Positions 14,583-22,572 of a DNA stretch of 34,570 bases are shown here, one piece after another (the first letter of the stretch is position 1; every line of letters begins with the position of its first letter). The notes beneath the pieces are model-generated. The model was not told the origin of the DNA. It saw only the letters and a program-made list of their open reading frames with translations, and did no database searches. Source of the stretch: Bacteroidales bacterium (GTDB lineage Bacteria > Bacteroidota > Bacteroidia > Bacteroidales > UBA932). The position numbers were made by a program, and so were the translations under genes. The DNA is taken from NCBI GenBank assembly GCA_028690215.1, contig JAQVBQ010000018.1, positions 1 through 34,570 of the forward strand, read 5' to 3'.

Positions 14583-16926
14583 TTTGAATATTGCCTATGG
14601 CAACAGCAGAACGGCAAAACAGTGGAGCAATAAGACCATTCGTTTTGATGATTTGAAGGAACGTCTGAAAACAACCATCAGAACCTCAGAGTCAGCGGAG
14701 GAATATGCGAAGTTTACCAAGGCACAGCGTGATACCGTAAAAGACCACGGAGGTTTTGTTGCCGGGGTGTTGAAGGGCGGCAGACGAAAGATTGATACCG
14801 TGGAGTCCCGTTCTATGGTGGCATTGGATGGAGATAGAATCGATGCGGAGTTTTTGAAGGATTATGAGAAGAATGCACCCTATACCTCCGTTCTTTATAC
14901 CACACACAGTCATACGGATGAAAATCCAAGAGTGCGTTTGGTATTCCCGCTTACAAAGGATGTGACCTCCGAGGAATATGTGGCGGTAGCAAGATATCTG
15001 GCACAGGCACTGGGTATGGATTATTTTGATGAATGCTCCTATCAGCCGAATCAGCTGATGTACTGGCCAAGCACTCCTTCCAATGGTGTATTCGTGTATA
15101 AGGAAATCGAAAAGGACTGGCTTGACCCGGATGAGATTTTATCGGCACACCCGGAATGGACAGACCCTACCAGACTTCCGACTTCATCGAGGGAGAGCAA
15201 GGCAAACACAGCCAGCTTCAAAAAGGTGCAGGATCCGCTTGAAAAAGAAGGTGTGGTCGGTCTTTTCAACAGGGTCTACTTCCCTGTTATCCTTGCTATT
15301 GATGAGTTTCTTTCAGATGTTTATGAGCCGACCGACACGGACAGCCGCTACCATCTGATTGAATCCAGCAGTATGGCAGGTGTGGAAATCAAGGAGAACG
15401 GAAAGTTTGTCTACAGCCACCATGCCAAAGATCCTGCTTACTTAAAGCTGTGCAATGCTTTTGATATTGTCCGCATCCATAAATTTGGAGATGACGATGA
15501 AAAGAAATCCTATAAGCAGATGTGCGAATTCGTCATGAGCCTTGATGCTGTCAAAACAGCGGCACTGGAAGAAAAACAAATGAGCGCACAAAAAGACTTC
15601 GATGATACAGATAATGATTCTTGGAAAAAGCATCTGCAGTATGAACCGCGTTCAACAGTGCTGAAAAATAATCTCCATAATCTTACTTTGATTTTGGAGA
15701 ATGATAAATTTTTGAAGGACATCGTGTTTAATCAGCAGCTTGACGGCATGGAAATCAAAGGTACTGTGCCTTGGAAACATCCATCGAAATACTGGAGAGA
15801 TGCCGATGATGCGCAGCTGATAAGTTATATTGATTCCAACTACGGCACGTTTTCCGAGAGAAATTATAAGATTGCGGTAACAAAAGTTACGGATGATCGC
15901 TCATATCATCCAATTCGTGAGTTTTTAGATGCACTGCCTGAATGGGATAAAATCAAAAGAGCGGAAACACTGCTGATTGATTATCTCGGTGCAGAGGACA
16001 ACAAGTATGTCCGCGCCGTTACCAGAAAAGCATTGTGCGGCGCAGTATGCCGTGTACTTCATCCCGGATGTAAGTTTGATACCATGCTTGTGCTGAACGG
16101 TCCGCAGGGCGTTGGCAAAAGTACCCTTATTTTAAGGCTTGGCGGAGAGTGGTTTTCTGACTCTTTGAGTCTTAATGATACCAAGGATAAAACAGCGGCG
16201 GAAAAGCTGCAGGGGTATTGGATTCTGGAAATCGGAGAACTTGCGGGATTAAGAAAAGCTGAGGTGGAAACTCTGCGTTCGTTTTTGTCAAGACAGAATG
16301 ACATCTACAGGGCAGCATTTGGGAAAAGAGCGACTCCTCATCCGCGCCAGTGTATTTTTATTGGGACAACGAATGCAGAATCCGGCTATCTGAGGGATAT
16401 TACGGGAAACCGCAGGTTCTGGCCTGTGCGTACTCCGGGTGGCGGCACAAAGCATTCATGGGAATTAGACCAATACGAAATGCAGCAGATTTGGGCAGAG
16501 GTTCTTGAACTGGTCAGAAATGATGAAAAGCTGTATCTGTCACCGGAAGAAGACAGTCTTGCAAAGACAGAACAGCGGGCGGCAATGGAATCTGATGAAC
16601 GAGAAGGTCTGGTGCGTGAATATTTGGATATTCTGATTCCAGACAACTGGGACGATATGGATTTATTTGAACGCAGAAATTTTCTGACAGGAAATGAACT
16701 GGGAGAAATCGGGAGAAAAGGAACTGTGCCGAGGACGCAGGTCAGCAATATGGAAATATGGTGTGAATGCTTTGGAAAAGAGAGAGCCAATATCGGGCGA
16801 GCCGATTCCAATGCACTTGCGGCGATACTGATTAAACTTGGCTGGGAAAGACTGCCCAACAAACTTCGTATTCCAATGTATGGACCCCAGTATATTTTTG
16901 TTCCCAAGGACTGTTCCGAAAAATAA
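14575..16926 (+). CDS. VapE-family primase/helicase
   Basis: A 783-aa replication protein. The first 280 residues form a primase-like (PriCT/AEP-related) part: MVALDGDRID, YTTHSHTDENPRVRLVFPL, YQPNQLMYWPS. The C-terminal half is the virulence-associated E ATPase: Walker A GPQGVGKST (509-517), the acidic LEIGELAGLRKAEVETLRSFLSR segment of Walker B/sensor type, and FIGTTNAESGYLRD with NRRFWPV, which is diagnostic of VapE. ATG 14575 is 8 bases after TAAGGAGGT; longer in-frame starts overlap DUF4406. It likely primes and unwinds at the phage origin ahead of the family A polymerase. Confidence 0.92.
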   Translation: MRDLNIAYGNSRTAKQWSNKTIRFDDLKERLKTTIRTSESAEEYAKFTKAQRDTVKDHGGFVAGVLKGGRRKIDTVESRSMVALDGDRIDAEFLKDYEKNAPYTSVLYTTHSHTDENPRVRLVFPLTKDVTSEEYVAVARYLAQALGMDYFDECSYQPNQLMYWPSTPSNGVFVYKEIEKDWLDPDEILSAHPEWTDPTRLPTSSRESKANTASFKKVQDPLEKEGVVGLFNRVYFPVILAIDEFLSDVYEPTDTDSRYHLIESSSMAGVEIKENGKFVYSHHAKDPAYLKLCNAFDIVRIHKFGDDDEKKSYKQMCEFVMSLDAVKTAALEEKQMSAQKDFDDTDNDSWKKHLQYEPRSTVLKNNLHNLTLILENDKFLKDIVFNQQLDGMEIKGTVPWKHPSKYWRDADDAQLISYIDSNYGTFSERNYKIAVTKVTDDRSYHPIREFLDALPEWDKIKRAETLLIDYLGAEDNKYVRAVTRKALCGAVCRVLHPGCKFDTMLVLNGPQGVGKSTLILRLGGEWFSDSLSLNDTKDKTAAEKLQGYWILEIGELAGLRKAEVETLRSFLSRQNDIYRAAFGKRATPHPRQCIFIGTTNAESGYLRDITGNRRFWPVRTPGGGTKHSWELDQYEMQQIWAEVLELVRNDEKLYLSPEEDSLAKTEQRAAMESDEREGLVREYLDILIPDNWDDMDLFERRNFLTGNELGEIGRKGTVPRTQVSNMEIWCECFGKERANIGRADSNALAAILIKLGWERLPNKLRIPMYGPQYIFVPKDCSEK

Positions 16927-17002
16927 AATGCGTGAACCGTAAATTTGGAACAGTTCCCGGAATCTGATTTGGTTCCGAAAAAGATGACTGGGAACGATGT
17001 AT

Positions 17003-17059
17003 GGAACACATCAAGGGTGCGGGCGCAAGCCTACTTTGCTGCCTTTGCACCTGTGTTCC
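17003..17059 (+). other. Long bulged hairpin between vapE and YozE-like gene
   Basis: The gap 16927-17171 has no gene. It contains GGAACACA (17003-17010) pairing with TGTGTTCC (17052-17059), immediately continued by GGTGC (17016-17020) with GCACC (17047-17051), a 13-bp structure with a 5-base bulge. A weaker stem GGGTGA/TCGCCC lies further on, and several GGAAC/GTTCC words recur from 16911 onward. No T-run follows, so terminator action is uncertain; a structured RNA or an origin-proximal element is possible. Confidence 0.45.
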
Positions 17060-17171
17060 TAATAATTACTATGTAAATGGAATTGAAATAAATTAAGGGT
17101 GAGTAACAGTAAAACACGTACATTCGCCCGCGTATAGCATTTTTGGGATTTTAAGAACTGGAGGAACAGAT

Positions 17172-17432
17172 ATGACATTTTATACATTTATGATGAAGAA
17201 CTATTTGAGCGAAGATGCACCAGCAGGTGATCTGGCACAGGATATGCGCAGGAACAAAGAGGGATTTCCAAGAAATCGTTCATGCAAATTTGATGGATGG
17301 CATACCGTTATTCTGGATTATCTGCAAAACAGAAATGCCTGCAGAGAGTGTCTTGAAGTATTTGATGAGTGCTGGAAGGAGTATGTGGAATGCGAGAAAA
17401 AACGATTGAACAAAAACTTGCAGCAGCAGTAA
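17172..17432 (+). CDS. YozE/SAM-like small protein
   Basis: An 86-aa protein opening TFYTFMMKNYLSEDAPAGDLAQD and continuing RNKEGFPRN and FDGWHTVILDYLQNRNACRECLEVFDECWKEY. The F-Y-x-x-M...G-D-L-A-x-D...FP...YL pattern fits the YozE sterile-alpha-motif-like family common in Firmicutes and their phages; the biochemical role is unknown. GGAGGAAC precedes the ATG. It overlaps the VRR-NUC gene by 43 bases, so the two are probably translated in a coupled way. Confidence 0.75.
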   Translation: MTFYTFMMKNYLSEDAPAGDLAQDMRRNKEGFPRNRSCKFDGWHTVILDYLQNRNACRECLEVFDECWKEYVECEKKRLNKNLQQQ

Positions 17433-17677
17433 AAAAGCATGGCGGGATATGTCCCAAGTTCACTTCTCCCGGCTTCGATGGTATGCCGGATCGTTTACTG
17501 CTTCTTTCGCATGGTAAGTTCGCCTTTGTGGAAGTAAAAGCACCGGGAGAAAAACCAAGACCGCTGCAGCTGGCAAGGCACAGATTACTGAGCCGTCTGG
17601 GATTTCGAGTGTATGTCCTTGACAGCGAGGAGCAGATTGAAACAATCATTCAGGAGATTGGAGGTGATGCCGAATGA
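17390..17677 (+). CDS. VRR-NUC domain nuclease
   Basis: A 95-aa protein that is essentially one VRR-NUC (PD-(D/E)xK) domain: E in EKTIEQKLAAAVKKHGG, GMPDR with Asp34, and FAFVEVKAPG with Glu48 and Lys50, then LQLARHRLLSRLGF, which is the usual Q-x3-H helix. Stand-alone VRR-NUC proteins of phages act as structure-specific nucleases, for example on Holliday junction-like DNA. ATG 17390 has AAGGAG 8 bases upstream. Its stop overlaps the start of the SNF2 helicase gene, with which it is almost always paired in phage genomes. Confidence 0.88.
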   Translation: MREKTIEQKLAAAVKKHGGICPKFTSPGFDGMPDRLLLLSHGKFAFVEVKAPGEKPRPLQLARHRLLSRLGFRVYVLDSEEQIETIIQEIGGDAE

Positions 17678-19023
17678 AGTTCATACCACATGATTATCAA
17701 AAATATGCAGTCGAATATATCGAAAGCCATCCGATTGCAGCAGTCCTGCTGGATATGGGCTTAGGTTAAGGCAAGACGGGTATTACACTGACGGCTCTTT
17801 CCAATCTGCTGTTTGACAGCTTTGAAATCCATAAAGTCCTTGTTATCGCACCCCTTCGTGTGGCTTCGGTGACATGGAGCACCGAAATCGAAAAATGGGA
17901 GCATCTGCATTTATTGCAGTATTCGGTGGCAGTCGGTTCTGAGTCGGAACGGCTGTCGGCACTGAAAGCACAGGCAGACATCTACGTCATCAACCGTGAG
18001 AATGTGCAGTGGCTGATTGAGAAAAGCGGCATTCCCTTTGATTTTGATATGGTGGTTGTGGATGAGCTTTCCTCCTTCAAGAATTACCAGTCCAAGCGGT
18101 TCAAGGCACTCATGAAAGCAAGACCGAAGGTAAAAAGGATGGTGGGTCTGACAGGCACTCCATCCAGCAACGGTCTGATGGATTTATTCGCAGAGTTCAA
18201 ACTGCTGGATATGGGAGCAAGGCTTGGCAGGTTCATCGGTCAGTACCGAACTGCCTACTTCTCCCCAGACAAGAGGAATGGTCAGATTATCTACAGTTAT
18301 AAACCACTGCAGGGTGCCGAACAGCAGATTTATGATAAGATTTCGGATATTACGATTTCCATGAAGTCTACCGACCATCTGAAAATGCCGGAACTGATCA
18401 GTACCCAGCTGGAGGTGGCATTGTCGGAATCGGAAAAGAAGAAATACGAGGAACTGAAAAAAGACCTCATCCTTCAGCTGCCGGATGGAGAGATAACAGC
18501 CGCCAATGCTGCATCGCTGACAGGCAAGCTGTCGCAGATGGCAAACGGTGCAGTCTATTCCGATGATGAGAGCGTTTTGGAGATACACCAAAGAAAGCTG
18601 GATGCATTGGAGGATATCATCGAATCAGCAAACGGCAAGCCTGTCCTTGTGGCATATTGGTACAAGCATGATGTGGAGCGTATCAGAAAACGCTTTGATG
18701 TGAGAGAAATCAAGACCACAAAGGATATAGCCGACTGGAATCATGGCAGTATCCCCGTTGCCGTAATACATCCGGCATCGGCAGGCCACGGTCTCAATTT
18801 ACAGCAGGGCGGTTCTGCCTTGGTATGGTTCGGAATCACATGGTCACTGGAATTATATCAGCAGACCAATGCCAGACTTTGGCGGCAGGGTCAGTCGGCA
18901 GAAACGGTGGTCATTACCCACATCATAACAAAGGGTACCATTGACGAGCGGATCATCAAGGCACTGAAAACCAAGGATACTTCACAGTCCGCTTTGATAG
19001 ATGCCGTAAAAGCCAATCTATGA
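17674..19023 (+). pseudogene. SNF2-family phage helicase with in-frame TAA in Walker A
   Basis: Read from ATG 17674 this is a 449-codon SNF2/DEAD-like helicase, but codon 32 is TAA. The frame runs D-M-G-L-G-stop-G-K-T, where the family has D-M-G-L-G-K-T, so six extra bases (TTAGG followed by TTAAGG) appear inserted exactly in the ATP-binding loop, keeping frame. Everything downstream is intact: VVDELSSFKN (motif II), LTGTPSSNG (III), HPASAGHGLN (V) and NARLWRQGQ (VI). Translation could restart downstream (a frame with ATG at 17860, 387 codons), but that product would lack Walker A and so ATPase activity. Either a recent inactivation, an assembly/sequencing artefact, or stop read-through. It is coupled to the VRR-NUC gene (ATGA overlap). 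Confidence 0.8.
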
Positions 19024-19090
19024 AAATCAGAGTCAACCTATGACAATCCAAGCCAATCCGAGTGGAATACAAAATTTCGGAGGTAAGGAT

Positions 19091-19546
19091 ATGAGCATTA
19101 TTTGGAAGTATTTAGACAAGCGTTCTGCGGCAGTGGATGCCTTGAAGGATTATGACAGCATGGCATTTATCATTGCGAACACCAGCAGTGAAATCAAAAA
19201 TACCCGTGATAAGATGAGCGGTGTCCGAAGTCCCCAGTTTGACGGGATGCCGAGAACACACAATCCGCAGGCAGGAGAAGAACGCATCTTAAAGGGCATC
19301 GAGGAGATTGACATCCTGCAGGAGCGTTACCGACAGGCGGTAGAGTACATGGATTGGTTCAAGCCAGCGTGGGAACAGCTGAGTTCCGAGGAACGCTATG
19401 TGCTTGAAACCTTCTATCGTGATGAGGGTGGTCAGACAGGAGCCGTTTACGAAATCTGCGACCACTTCCACATCGAGCGTTCCTCTGCCTACAACAGAAA
19501 GAACCGTGCATTGGCAAAGCTGGCGGTTCTGCTGTACGGCAAGTGA
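19091..19546 (+). CDS. ArpU/RinA-like phage late regulator
   Basis: A 151-aa protein with a sigma region 4-like end: WEQLSSEERYVLETFYRDEGG, AVYEICDHFHIERSSAYNRKNRALAKLAVLLYGK. The N-terminal part (IWKYLDKRSAAVDALKDYDSM, NTSSEIKNTRDKMSG) is helical. This matches the DUF1492/ArpU/RinA group of phage activators that switch on packaging and structural genes; its position just before the HNH and terminase genes fits. ATG 19091 follows GGAGGTAAGG closely; an earlier in-frame ATG at 19040 lacks a site. The stop codon overlaps the start of a tiny ORF (TGATG). Confidence 0.8.
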   Translation: MSIIWKYLDKRSAAVDALKDYDSMAFIIANTSSEIKNTRDKMSGVRSPQFDGMPRTHNPQAGEERILKGIEEIDILQERYRQAVEYMDWFKPAWEQLSSEERYVLETFYRDEGGQTGAVYEICDHFHIERSSAYNRKNRALAKLAVLLYGK

Positions 19547-19632
19547 TGAGTAATACCGTGGACGCTTTTTGCGGTGGAGCCTGTTATAATGATAGTATGA
19601 AAAACTGCAAAGGGAGCAGCACCCGTGAGTAA
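19546..19632 (+). CDS. Tiny 28-aa Cys-containing ORF, first of a tandem pair
   Basis: The 28-aa frame MSNTVDAFCGGACYNDSMKN... begins within the stop of the late regulator (TGATG) and ends CKGSSTRE. A second frame with the same plan (MSNIADAFLGRMCYSYNMKDCK) begins at GTG 19625 inside its end (GTGAGTAA). Most base differences between the two copies fall at third codon positions or give similar residues (GCT/GCA, TTT/TTC, GGT/GGC, TGC/TGT), which argues for selection on a peptide. The DNA also carries a TGnTATAAT extended -10 motif (19582-19590), so a promoter repeat is the alternative. Confidence 0.4.
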   Translation: MSNTVDAFCGGACYNDSMKNCKGSSTRE

Positions 19633-19939
19633 TATCGCGGACGCATTCCTCGGCAGGATGTGTTATAGTTATAACATGAAAGATTGTAAACAGAGAGCCT
19701 TGTGGGTCACACCGACCTGCAGGGCTTTTCTTATGCCCAAAAGGAGGTGGCGAGAGTGCCAAGAAAACCAAGACGAGGGTGTGCTTACCCCGGCTGTCCT
19801 ATGTATGCCGAGGAAGGCAGCAGCTACTGCTTGGAACACAAAAAGGAAATGGATAAGAACTACGAGACGTACAGCCGTGACCCGTCAGTACGCCGCAAGT
19901 ATGGCAGAGCGTGGAAACGCATTCGTGACAGCTATGTAA
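19625..19939 (+). CDS. Second tandem small ORF, 3' part overlapping HNH gene
   Basis: Starts at GTG 19625 with the MSNIADAFLGRMCYSYNMKDCK module that duplicates the preceding tiny ORF. After about residue 24 the frame stays open to 19939 (104 aa) but overlaps the well-supported HNH gene in another frame and becomes Arg-rich and unlike a folded protein, so only the first part is likely meaningful. It may be a leader peptide whose translation affects the HNH gene, whose AAGGAGG lies at 19741. Confidence 0.25.
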   Translation: MSNIADAFLGRMCYSYNMKDCKQRALWVTPTCRAFLMPKRRWRECQENQDEGVLTPAVLCMPRKAAATAWNTKRKWIRTTRRTAVTRQYAASMAERGNAFVTAM

Positions 19940-20121
19940 AGACCCATCCCTTCTGTGAGCAGTGTTATGCCAATGGAATCTTAGTCCCTGTGGATGAGGT
20001 GCATCACAAGGTGCAGATAGCAAAAGGTGGAACCCATGACAGAAGTAATCTAATGAGCCTGTGTCGTTCCTGTCATAACAAGATTCATGCGGAGCTTGGG
20101 GACAGAAACGTGAGAGAGTGA
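19756..20121 (+). CDS. HNH endonuclease of the packaging module
   Basis: A 121-aa HNH nuclease beginning at GTG 19756, eight bases after AAGGAGGT. It has an N-terminal zinc-binding part (CAYPGCP, SYCLEHKK), the RGSARKRGY-like helix YGRAWKRIRDSYVKTHPFCEQC, then VDEVHHKVQIAKGGTHDRSNLMSLCRSCHNKIHAE, the full HNH motif with paired CxxC zinc ligands. In HK97-like phages the HNH protein works with terminase at the cos site to give correct genome ends. It sits directly before the terminase small subunit. A longer start at ATG 19702 lacks a ribosome binding site. Confidence 0.9.
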   Translation: MPRKPRRGCAYPGCPMYAEEGSSYCLEHKKEMDKNYETYSRDPSVRRKYGRAWKRIRDSYVKTHPFCEQCYANGILVPVDEVHHKVQIAKGGTHDRSNLMSLCRSCHNKIHAELGDRNVRE

Positions 20122-20230
20122 CCGGGAGGGGGTCAATTTATCTCTCCGGGTCCATTGTCAGAACACCGGCGCCCAAAGCTACGCAGAAAAAAGGCGATTT
20201 CAAAAGGGTTATAGAGGAGGTGGCAAAAGT
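20119..20230 (+). other. Candidate cos/packaging region
   Basis: The 109 bases between the HNH and small terminase genes begin with GACCGGGAGGGGGTC, then an AT-rich TTTATCTCT and a GC-rich ACCGGCGCCC block. G-rich runs followed by such a block, in the same gene gap, are usual in Firmicute HK97-like phages and are where cos cleavage is expected. The cut position cannot be assigned from sequence alone. Confidence 0.35.
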
Positions 20231-20785
20231 ATGCCTACAAAATCACATAATACAGGCGGCAGAGGCGGTGCCAGAGTTGGTGCCGGACGTAAGAAATCTG
20301 CCGTAAAAGAAAAATACGAAAATGGAAATCCGGGCGGCAGACCATTAGAGGTTTTGGACATTCCTGAAATGGAAGGTGTGGAGATGCCGAAGCCACACGA
20401 TTTTTTATCGGCTGAACAGCGTGACGGCAGTGAACTGCAAGCCGCTGATATTTACAGAGAAACATGGGAATGGCTGAAAAGCATCGGATGCAGTCAGAAA
20501 GTATCCAGTCAACTTTTGGAACGATATGCAATGGCATCGGCTCGTTGGATACAGTGTGAGGAAATGACAAATAAGCTCGGCTTTCTCTCAAAGCACCCAA
20601 CCACGGGAAAACCGATTCCTTCACCTTTTATCAACATTGGCATTAACTACATGAACCAAGCAGTGCGTTTGTGGAATGAGATATTCCAGATTGTAAAGGA
20701 AAACTGCAATACAGAATACAGCGATGAAGCACCACAGAATGATGTCATGGAGCGTCTGCTCCGTGCAAGGGAAAGCAAATCATGA
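20231..20785 (+). CDS. Phage terminase small subunit, P27 family
   Basis: A 184-aa P27-type small terminase. It has the usual Gly/Arg-rich start (GGRGGARVGAGRKK, NPGGRP), which tends to contact DNA, then a helical body: AADIYRETWEWLKSIGC, SQLLERYAMASARWIQCEEM, and the TTGKPIPSPFINIGINYMNQ segment, which is characteristic (k.G.p.pnP...i......). GAGGAGGT lies upstream of ATG 20231. It recognises the packaging site and hands DNA to the large terminase, whose gene is unusually far away (29338). Its stop overlaps the start of an HNH homing endonuclease gene. Confidence 0.88.
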   Translation: MPTKSHNTGGRGGARVGAGRKKSAVKEKYENGNPGGRPLEVLDIPEMEGVEMPKPHDFLSAEQRDGSELQAADIYRETWEWLKSIGCSQKVSSQLLERYAMASARWIQCEEMTNKLGFLSKHPTTGKPIPSPFINIGINYMNQAVRLWNEIFQIVKENCNTEYSDEAPQNDVMERLLRARESKS

Positions 20786-21771
20786 AGCCGAGGATTCCGA
20801 TTGAAATAGGAAAAGAATATGGCTGGCTTACCGTATTGGGTGAAGGAGAAAGAGATAAGTCAGGGCATCATCGTTATCATGTTCGCTGTCGATGTGGAAA
20901 CGAATATGATGTACAGCCATCATTCTTAAAAAGTAAAGAACCAAAATGTAAAAATTGTGTACAAGGAACCAAGCGCCCACATCAGTCGGATGATATTGTT
21001 GGAAAGACAATTAATTCATGGAAGGTACTGCGAAACACGAATACAAAGGATGAGCAAGGAAATTATTTATTTAAGTGCAGGTGTATTCAGTGCGGTGCGA
21101 TTTCTTATAAGCGAAAGAGCGAGGTGCTGCGTTCCAATGGAAAAGGCTGTCAGCATTGCACTCCTGATTATCACTTTACTGTTTCAGGAGATACTGCACA
21201 TGGCATTCTCCCGGATGGGACAGTGTTTCTGATAGATGCAGAAAATGTCGAGCAGATTTCAAAAATGTACTGGAAATATAGTAAATCCAAAGGATACATC
21301 CAATCAACAGAAAGAAAGTTTGAGCGAATGCCACTTCATAGGTTTTTGCTCAATATTACGGATTCGTCAATTTTGGTAGATCATATTAACAGGAATCGTT
21401 TAGATTGCCGAAAGAGTAATCTTCGGATTGCAACGGCACAACAAAACAGCATGAACTGCAGTATGCGGGCAAATAAGACAGGATATAAAGGTGTCAGTTT
21501 TATCAAAAGGAAGAACCTTTATCGCGCCCAGATAGGAATCAATAATCGTGACATACATCTTGGAAGTGCCAAAGATCCCGTGAAATGCGCACAGATGTAT
21601 AATATCGCAGCGCAAATTCTGTTCAGAGAATACTGTGGCTTTATCAATGATGTGCCTGATGCAGATTCGGCATTGCAGAAAAAAATAGAAAATAAACTGC
21701 TGCCATATTTGGCAGAGTCAGAAGTGGCTGCACAATCGTGTAGTCATTTTTTATGCGATAAAGGAGCGTGA
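20782..21771 (+). CDS. HNH/AP2-type homing endonuclease with zinc ribbons
   Basis: A 329-aa free-standing homing-endonuclease-like protein. The N-terminal half has two zinc-ribbon modules (CRCGNEYDV...CKNC at residues about 35-60; CRCIQCGA...CQHC at about 95-130), each preceded by a short GWLTVLGE/SWKVLRN strand motif. Then come an HNH core (MPLHRFLLN, LVDHINRNRLDCRKSNLRIAT) and an AP2-type DNA-binding domain (TGYKGVSFIKRKNLYRAQI, and an AAQILFREYCGFIN tail). Base composition is more AT-rich than the flanking genes. It overlaps the terminase small subunit by ATGA, indicating a clean insertion. Related enzymes are seen throughout phages as selfish genes. Confidence 0.88.
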   Translation: MKPRIPIEIGKEYGWLTVLGEGERDKSGHHRYHVRCRCGNEYDVQPSFLKSKEPKCKNCVQGTKRPHQSDDIVGKTINSWKVLRNTNTKDEQGNYLFKCRCIQCGAISYKRKSEVLRSNGKGCQHCTPDYHFTVSGDTAHGILPDGTVFLIDAENVEQISKMYWKYSKSKGYIQSTERKFERMPLHRFLLNITDSSILVDHINRNRLDCRKSNLRIATAQQNSMNCSMRANKTGYKGVSFIKRKNLYRAQIGINNRDIHLGSAKDPVKCAQMYNIAAQILFREYCGFINDVPDADSALQKKIENKLLPYLAESEVAAQSCSHFLCDKGA

Positions 21772-21776
21772 TTATT

Positions 21777-22559
21777 ATGATAGAAAAAGTGAACCCAAAG
21801 CACCCTGACAAGGTGGCGGATAGAATTGCCGGAGCCATTGTGGACTTGGCATACAGAGCCGAAGAAAATCCGAAGATTGCCGTGGAGGTATTGATTGGGC
21901 ATGGCAAATGCCATGCAATTATTGAAACCACAGCACAGTTATATGAAACAGATATTTGTAGTGCGATTACTCGCATTGCAGGAGAAGTGGAAACAGATAT
22001 TGTGATTGTTCCGCAGGATACGCATCTTTCGGAGAACCAGTCCGGCAGTGTTCACTGTGGGGACAACGGCATCTTCAAAGGAATGCCACTGACGGCGGAG
22101 CAGAAAGAATTATCACAGATTGCTCATTCCATTTATGAAAACTACACATCGGACGGCAAGTACATTCTGGACGGTGTCAGGCTGATTATCTGTCAGAGCA
22201 ATGCCGACAGTGAGGAACTGAAAAACACATATCCGGGTGCAGAGGTCAATCCGCTCGGTGGCTGGACTGGCGGTACGGATGTAGATACGGGAGCCACAAA
22301 CCGTAAGCTGGGTTCTGATATGGCAGACAGTGTCACAGGCGGCGGACTGCATGGGAAGGACTTATCCAAGGCGGATGTGTCCGTCAATATTTATGCGTTC
22401 CTAAAAGCACAGAAAACAGGAGAGCCTGTGCAGCTTGTATGTGCTATCGGTGACAGTGAAGTGGACGGTATTCCCTATGCAGACATCGTAGCAGAAGCAA
22501 GAAAATATATTGATGCCATCGGCGGCTTTGAGAAGTTTGCTGAATGGGGTCTGTATTAA
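21777..22559 (+). CDS. metK-like: Shortened S-adenosylmethionine synthetase homologue
   Basis: A 260-aa homologue of S-adenosylmethionine synthetase (cellular enzymes are about 380-400 aa). Motifs retained: HPDK (9-12) at the N-terminus, a GDNGIF counterpart of GAGDQG, DTGATNRK corresponding to DCGLTGRK, and GGGLHGKDLSKADVS corresponding to GGGAFSGKDPSKVDRS. About 100 residues of the central domain and part of the C-terminus are missing. ATG 21777 is 10 bases after AAGGAG; a GTG at 21768 is too close to that site. It is followed directly by two DNA methyltransferase genes, so it probably raises AdoMet supply for them. Whether the trimmed enzyme is active cannot be told from sequence. Confidence 0.85.
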   Translation: MIEKVNPKHPDKVADRIAGAIVDLAYRAEENPKIAVEVLIGHGKCHAIIETTAQLYETDICSAITRIAGEVETDIVIVPQDTHLSENQSGSVHCGDNGIFKGMPLTAEQKELSQIAHSIYENYTSDGKYILDGVRLIICQSNADSEELKNTYPGAEVNPLGGWTGGTDVDTGATNRKLGSDMADSVTGGGLHGKDLSKADVSVNIYAFLKAQKTGEPVQLVCAIGDSEVDGIPYADIVAEARKYIDAIGGFEKFAEWGLY

Positions 22560-22572
22560 GGAGGTGCGGATT

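Noticed and set aside
17767-17769. TAA recoded as a sense codon in this phage.
   Set aside because: Many genes here end in TAA at the expected place (for example 7783, 10987, 20121 region neighbours, 34157), so a general reassignment of TAA is not possible.
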